DNA from: Polaribacter sargassicola | Lineage (GTDB): Bacteria; Bacteroidota; Bacteroidia; Flavobacteriales; Flavobacteriaceae | NCBI RefSeq assembly: GCF_021991835.1 | Contig: NZ_JAHDAU010000002.1 | Location: 434,001 to 498,000 of the forward strand | Reading direction: 5' to 3' | Length of the DNA: 64,000 nucleotides | In this document: positions 62,543 through 64,000 of the stretch, in pieces | How positions within the stretch are numbered: position 1 is the stretch's first letter | Layout of the letters: each line of letters begins with the position of its first letter | Position numbers and translations under genes: made by a program | Notes under the pieces: model-generated | Seen by the model: only the letters and a program-made list of their open reading frames with translations | Told to the model about the DNA's origin: nothing | Database searches by the model: none

Positions 62543-64000
62543 ATGAGATTTGTTTCTACTAGAAAACGTTTTACTACTTTCTTTATTTTATTAATAGGTT
62601 TTACTGGCTTTAGCCAACAATCTGTAATAAATACAAATGCCGTTTTAAAAGATTTTAATAACGGTTTAGAATTATATAACAACAAAGCATATGCTGCAGC
62701 ACAAAAAGTGTTTGCTAACATCAATAATAAAACATCTACTTATCAAAATTCTAATTTAAAGTCTGATGCTTCTTATTATGATGCTATGTGTGCCATTAAA
62801 TTAAAACAGCCACAGGCAGAAAAAAAAGTACTTAATTTTATTGCAGAAAACCCAAACAGCACCAAAAAAAACACCGCTTTTTTTAATGTTGCTAATTATT
62901 ATTTTGCTAATAAAAAAGCTTCTTATTCTTTAAAATGGTATAAAAAAGTAGATGCTAGTGTGCTGTCTAAAGAAGAAAAAAAAGAACTTAATTTTAAAAT
63001 GGGCTACGCTTATATAGCTACTAAAAACTATGCTTTAGCTCAAGAGAAATTTTTACCTTTAATTAATGATCCTAAATACGGTAATGATTCTAGATATTAT
63101 TACGGCTTTGTTGCTTACAAATTAGAAGATTTTGGTATTGCAGAATCTACACTAAAAGAAATTGCAGATGATAAAACTTATAGTGCAGAAATTACCTATT
63201 ATTTGTTAGATATTAGTTTTAAAGCAGGTAAATTTGATCATTGTGTAAAAGTTGGTACAGAACTTTTAAAGACTGCTAAAAGAAATGAAATCTCTGAAAT
63301 TTCTAAAATTGTTGGAGAGAGTTATTTTAATTTAGAGAAATATAGCGAATCAATTCCTTATTTAAAAGCATACACGGGCAAAAAAGGAAAATGGAATAAT
63401 ACTGATTTTTATCAATTAGGATATGCTTATTATAAACAAAACGATTTTGAAAATGCAATTAATAATTTTAATAAAATTATTGATGAAAAAAACTTTGTTT
63501 CTCAAAACGCATATTATCATTTAGGTGAGTGTTACCTTAATCTAGATAAAAAAACAGAAGCTTTAAACGCTTTTAAAACAGCTTCTGAAATGGATTTTAA
63601 TACAGACATAAAACAAGATGCTGCTTTAAATTATGCAAAATTAAGTTACGAGGCTGGTAATCCTTTTAAAAGTGTTGCAGAAGTATTACAAGATTACTTA
63701 AAAGCTTATCCTAAATCTAAAGAATATAACGAAATTAATAACTTAGTTATTTCGTCTTTTTTACATCAACAAAATTACGAAGGAGCTTTACAATATTTAA
63801 AGAAAGAAAAATCTACAAATAATGCGGCTTTTGTATCTGAAGTTTCTTTATACAGAGGAATTCAATTATTTAATGATTCTAAATTAGAAGAAGCAATTTC
63901 TTTCTTTATAGAAGGTAAAAAATCTAGTGATTCTAAAATTAAAAATAGTGCTAAATATTGGCAAGCAGAAGCTTTATTTAGATTAGAAAAATACAACGAA
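62543..64000 (+). CDS. TPR-repeat periplasmic protein, 3' end outside window
   Basis: 486 codons run open to the right edge without a stop. Start ATG at 62543; signal peptide MRFVSTRKRFTTFFILLIGF ending near GFSQ. The rest is a succession of helical TPR-like repeats (for example FNNGLELYNNKAYAAAQKVF, YYGFVAYKLEDFGIAESTL, YQLGYAYYKQNDFENAINNF, YHLGECYLNLDKKTEALNAF). Flavobacteria commonly encode a large TPR protein of about 1000 aa like this; its function is not established. Divergent from ftsE. Confidence 0.88.
   Translation, partial: MRFVSTRKRFTTFFILLIGFTGFSQQSVINTNAVLKDFNNGLELYNNKAYAAAQKVFANINNKTSTYQNSNLKSDASYYDAMCAIKLKQPQAEKKVLNFIAENPNSTKKNTAFFNVANYYFANKKASYSLKWYKKVDASVLSKEEKKELNFKMGYAYIATKNYALAQEKFLPLINDPKYGNDSRYYYGFVAYKLEDFGIAESTLKEIADDKTYSAEITYYLLDISFKAGKFDHCVKVGTELLKTAKRNEISEISKIVGESYFNLEKYSESIPYLKAYTGKKGKWNNTDFYQLGYAYYKQNDFENAINNFNKIIDEKNFVSQNAYYHLGECYLNLDKKTEALNAFKTASEMDFNTDIKQDAALNYAKLSYEAGNPFKSVAEVLQDYLKAYPKSKEYNEINNLVISSFLHQQNYEGALQYLKKEKSTNNAAFVSEVSLYRGIQLFNDSKLEEAISFFIEGKKSSDSKIKNSAKYWQAEALFRLEKYNE

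Noticed and set aside
62467..62724. Minus-strand 85-codon open frame
   Set aside because: It lies opposite the signal peptide and first repeats of the TPR protein gene starting at 62543, which has better codon pattern and homology-like repeats.

Overview
The window comes from an AT-rich member of the Bacteroidota, most likely a marine, alga-associated flavobacterium. The reasons are SusC/SusD pairs, Por/T9SS C-terminal sorting domains, TAnnTTTG-type -7 boxes, lipoprotein signals on many secreted enzymes and a hybrid two-component regulator. I cannot name the genus from sequence alone.

Positions 1-54261 form one very large polysaccharide utilization locus (PUL), entirely on the minus strand. 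It runs from a sulfatase at 54261 down to a glycoside hydrolase cut by the left edge. It holds 17 glycoside hydrolase genes: GH2 x2, GH29, GH95 x2, GH97, GH36/raffinose-synthase-like, GH116, GH117-like, a GH43-like propeller, one frameshifted GH43, GH128, GH172, three paralogues of a GH30-like clan GH-A group, and a clan GH-A enzyme with FN3 repeats. It also holds four S1 sulfatases, one SGNH esterase, two tandem SusC/SusD pairs and a DUF1735-type surface lipoprotein. Visible hairpins and promoters split it into about seven transcription units: 54261-46933; 46838-41524; 41050-30242 (import genes); 29903-27243; 26977-24803; 24548-18821; and 18330 to the left edge.

On the opposite strand, 54707-58801 encodes the hybrid two-component sensor/regulator (HTCS) presumed to control the locus. 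A short shared sequence, on the plus strand roughly TAAYAAWGTTGC, lies upstream of five of the units and near the HTCS promoter. At three promoters its core sits exactly 40 bp from a TAnnTTTG -7 box. This looks like the HTCS operator.

Proposed working: T9SS-secreted clan GH-A enzymes (GH30-like, GH128) cut the polymer outside the cell. SusCD and the DUF1735 lipoprotein capture and import oligosaccharides. Periplasmic or lipid-anchored exo-enzymes and sulfatases then remove L-fucose/L-galactose, D-galactose, other sugars, acyl groups and sulfate. The enzyme set suggests a branched, sulfated galactose- and fucose/L-galactose-containing heteroglycan. No GH16, GH86, GH107 or polysaccharide lyase is present, so the backbone is unknown and the chain-cutting enzyme may be of an uncharacterised type.

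Positions 58924-64000 are ordinary chromosome: a GT4 glycosyltransferase with a TTG start, a 2OG-Fe(II) oxygenase, a GT2 glycosyltransferase, an FtsE-type ATPase and the start of a TPR-rich protein that runs off the right edge. No tRNA, rRNA, CRISPR array, insertion sequence or phage gene was seen.
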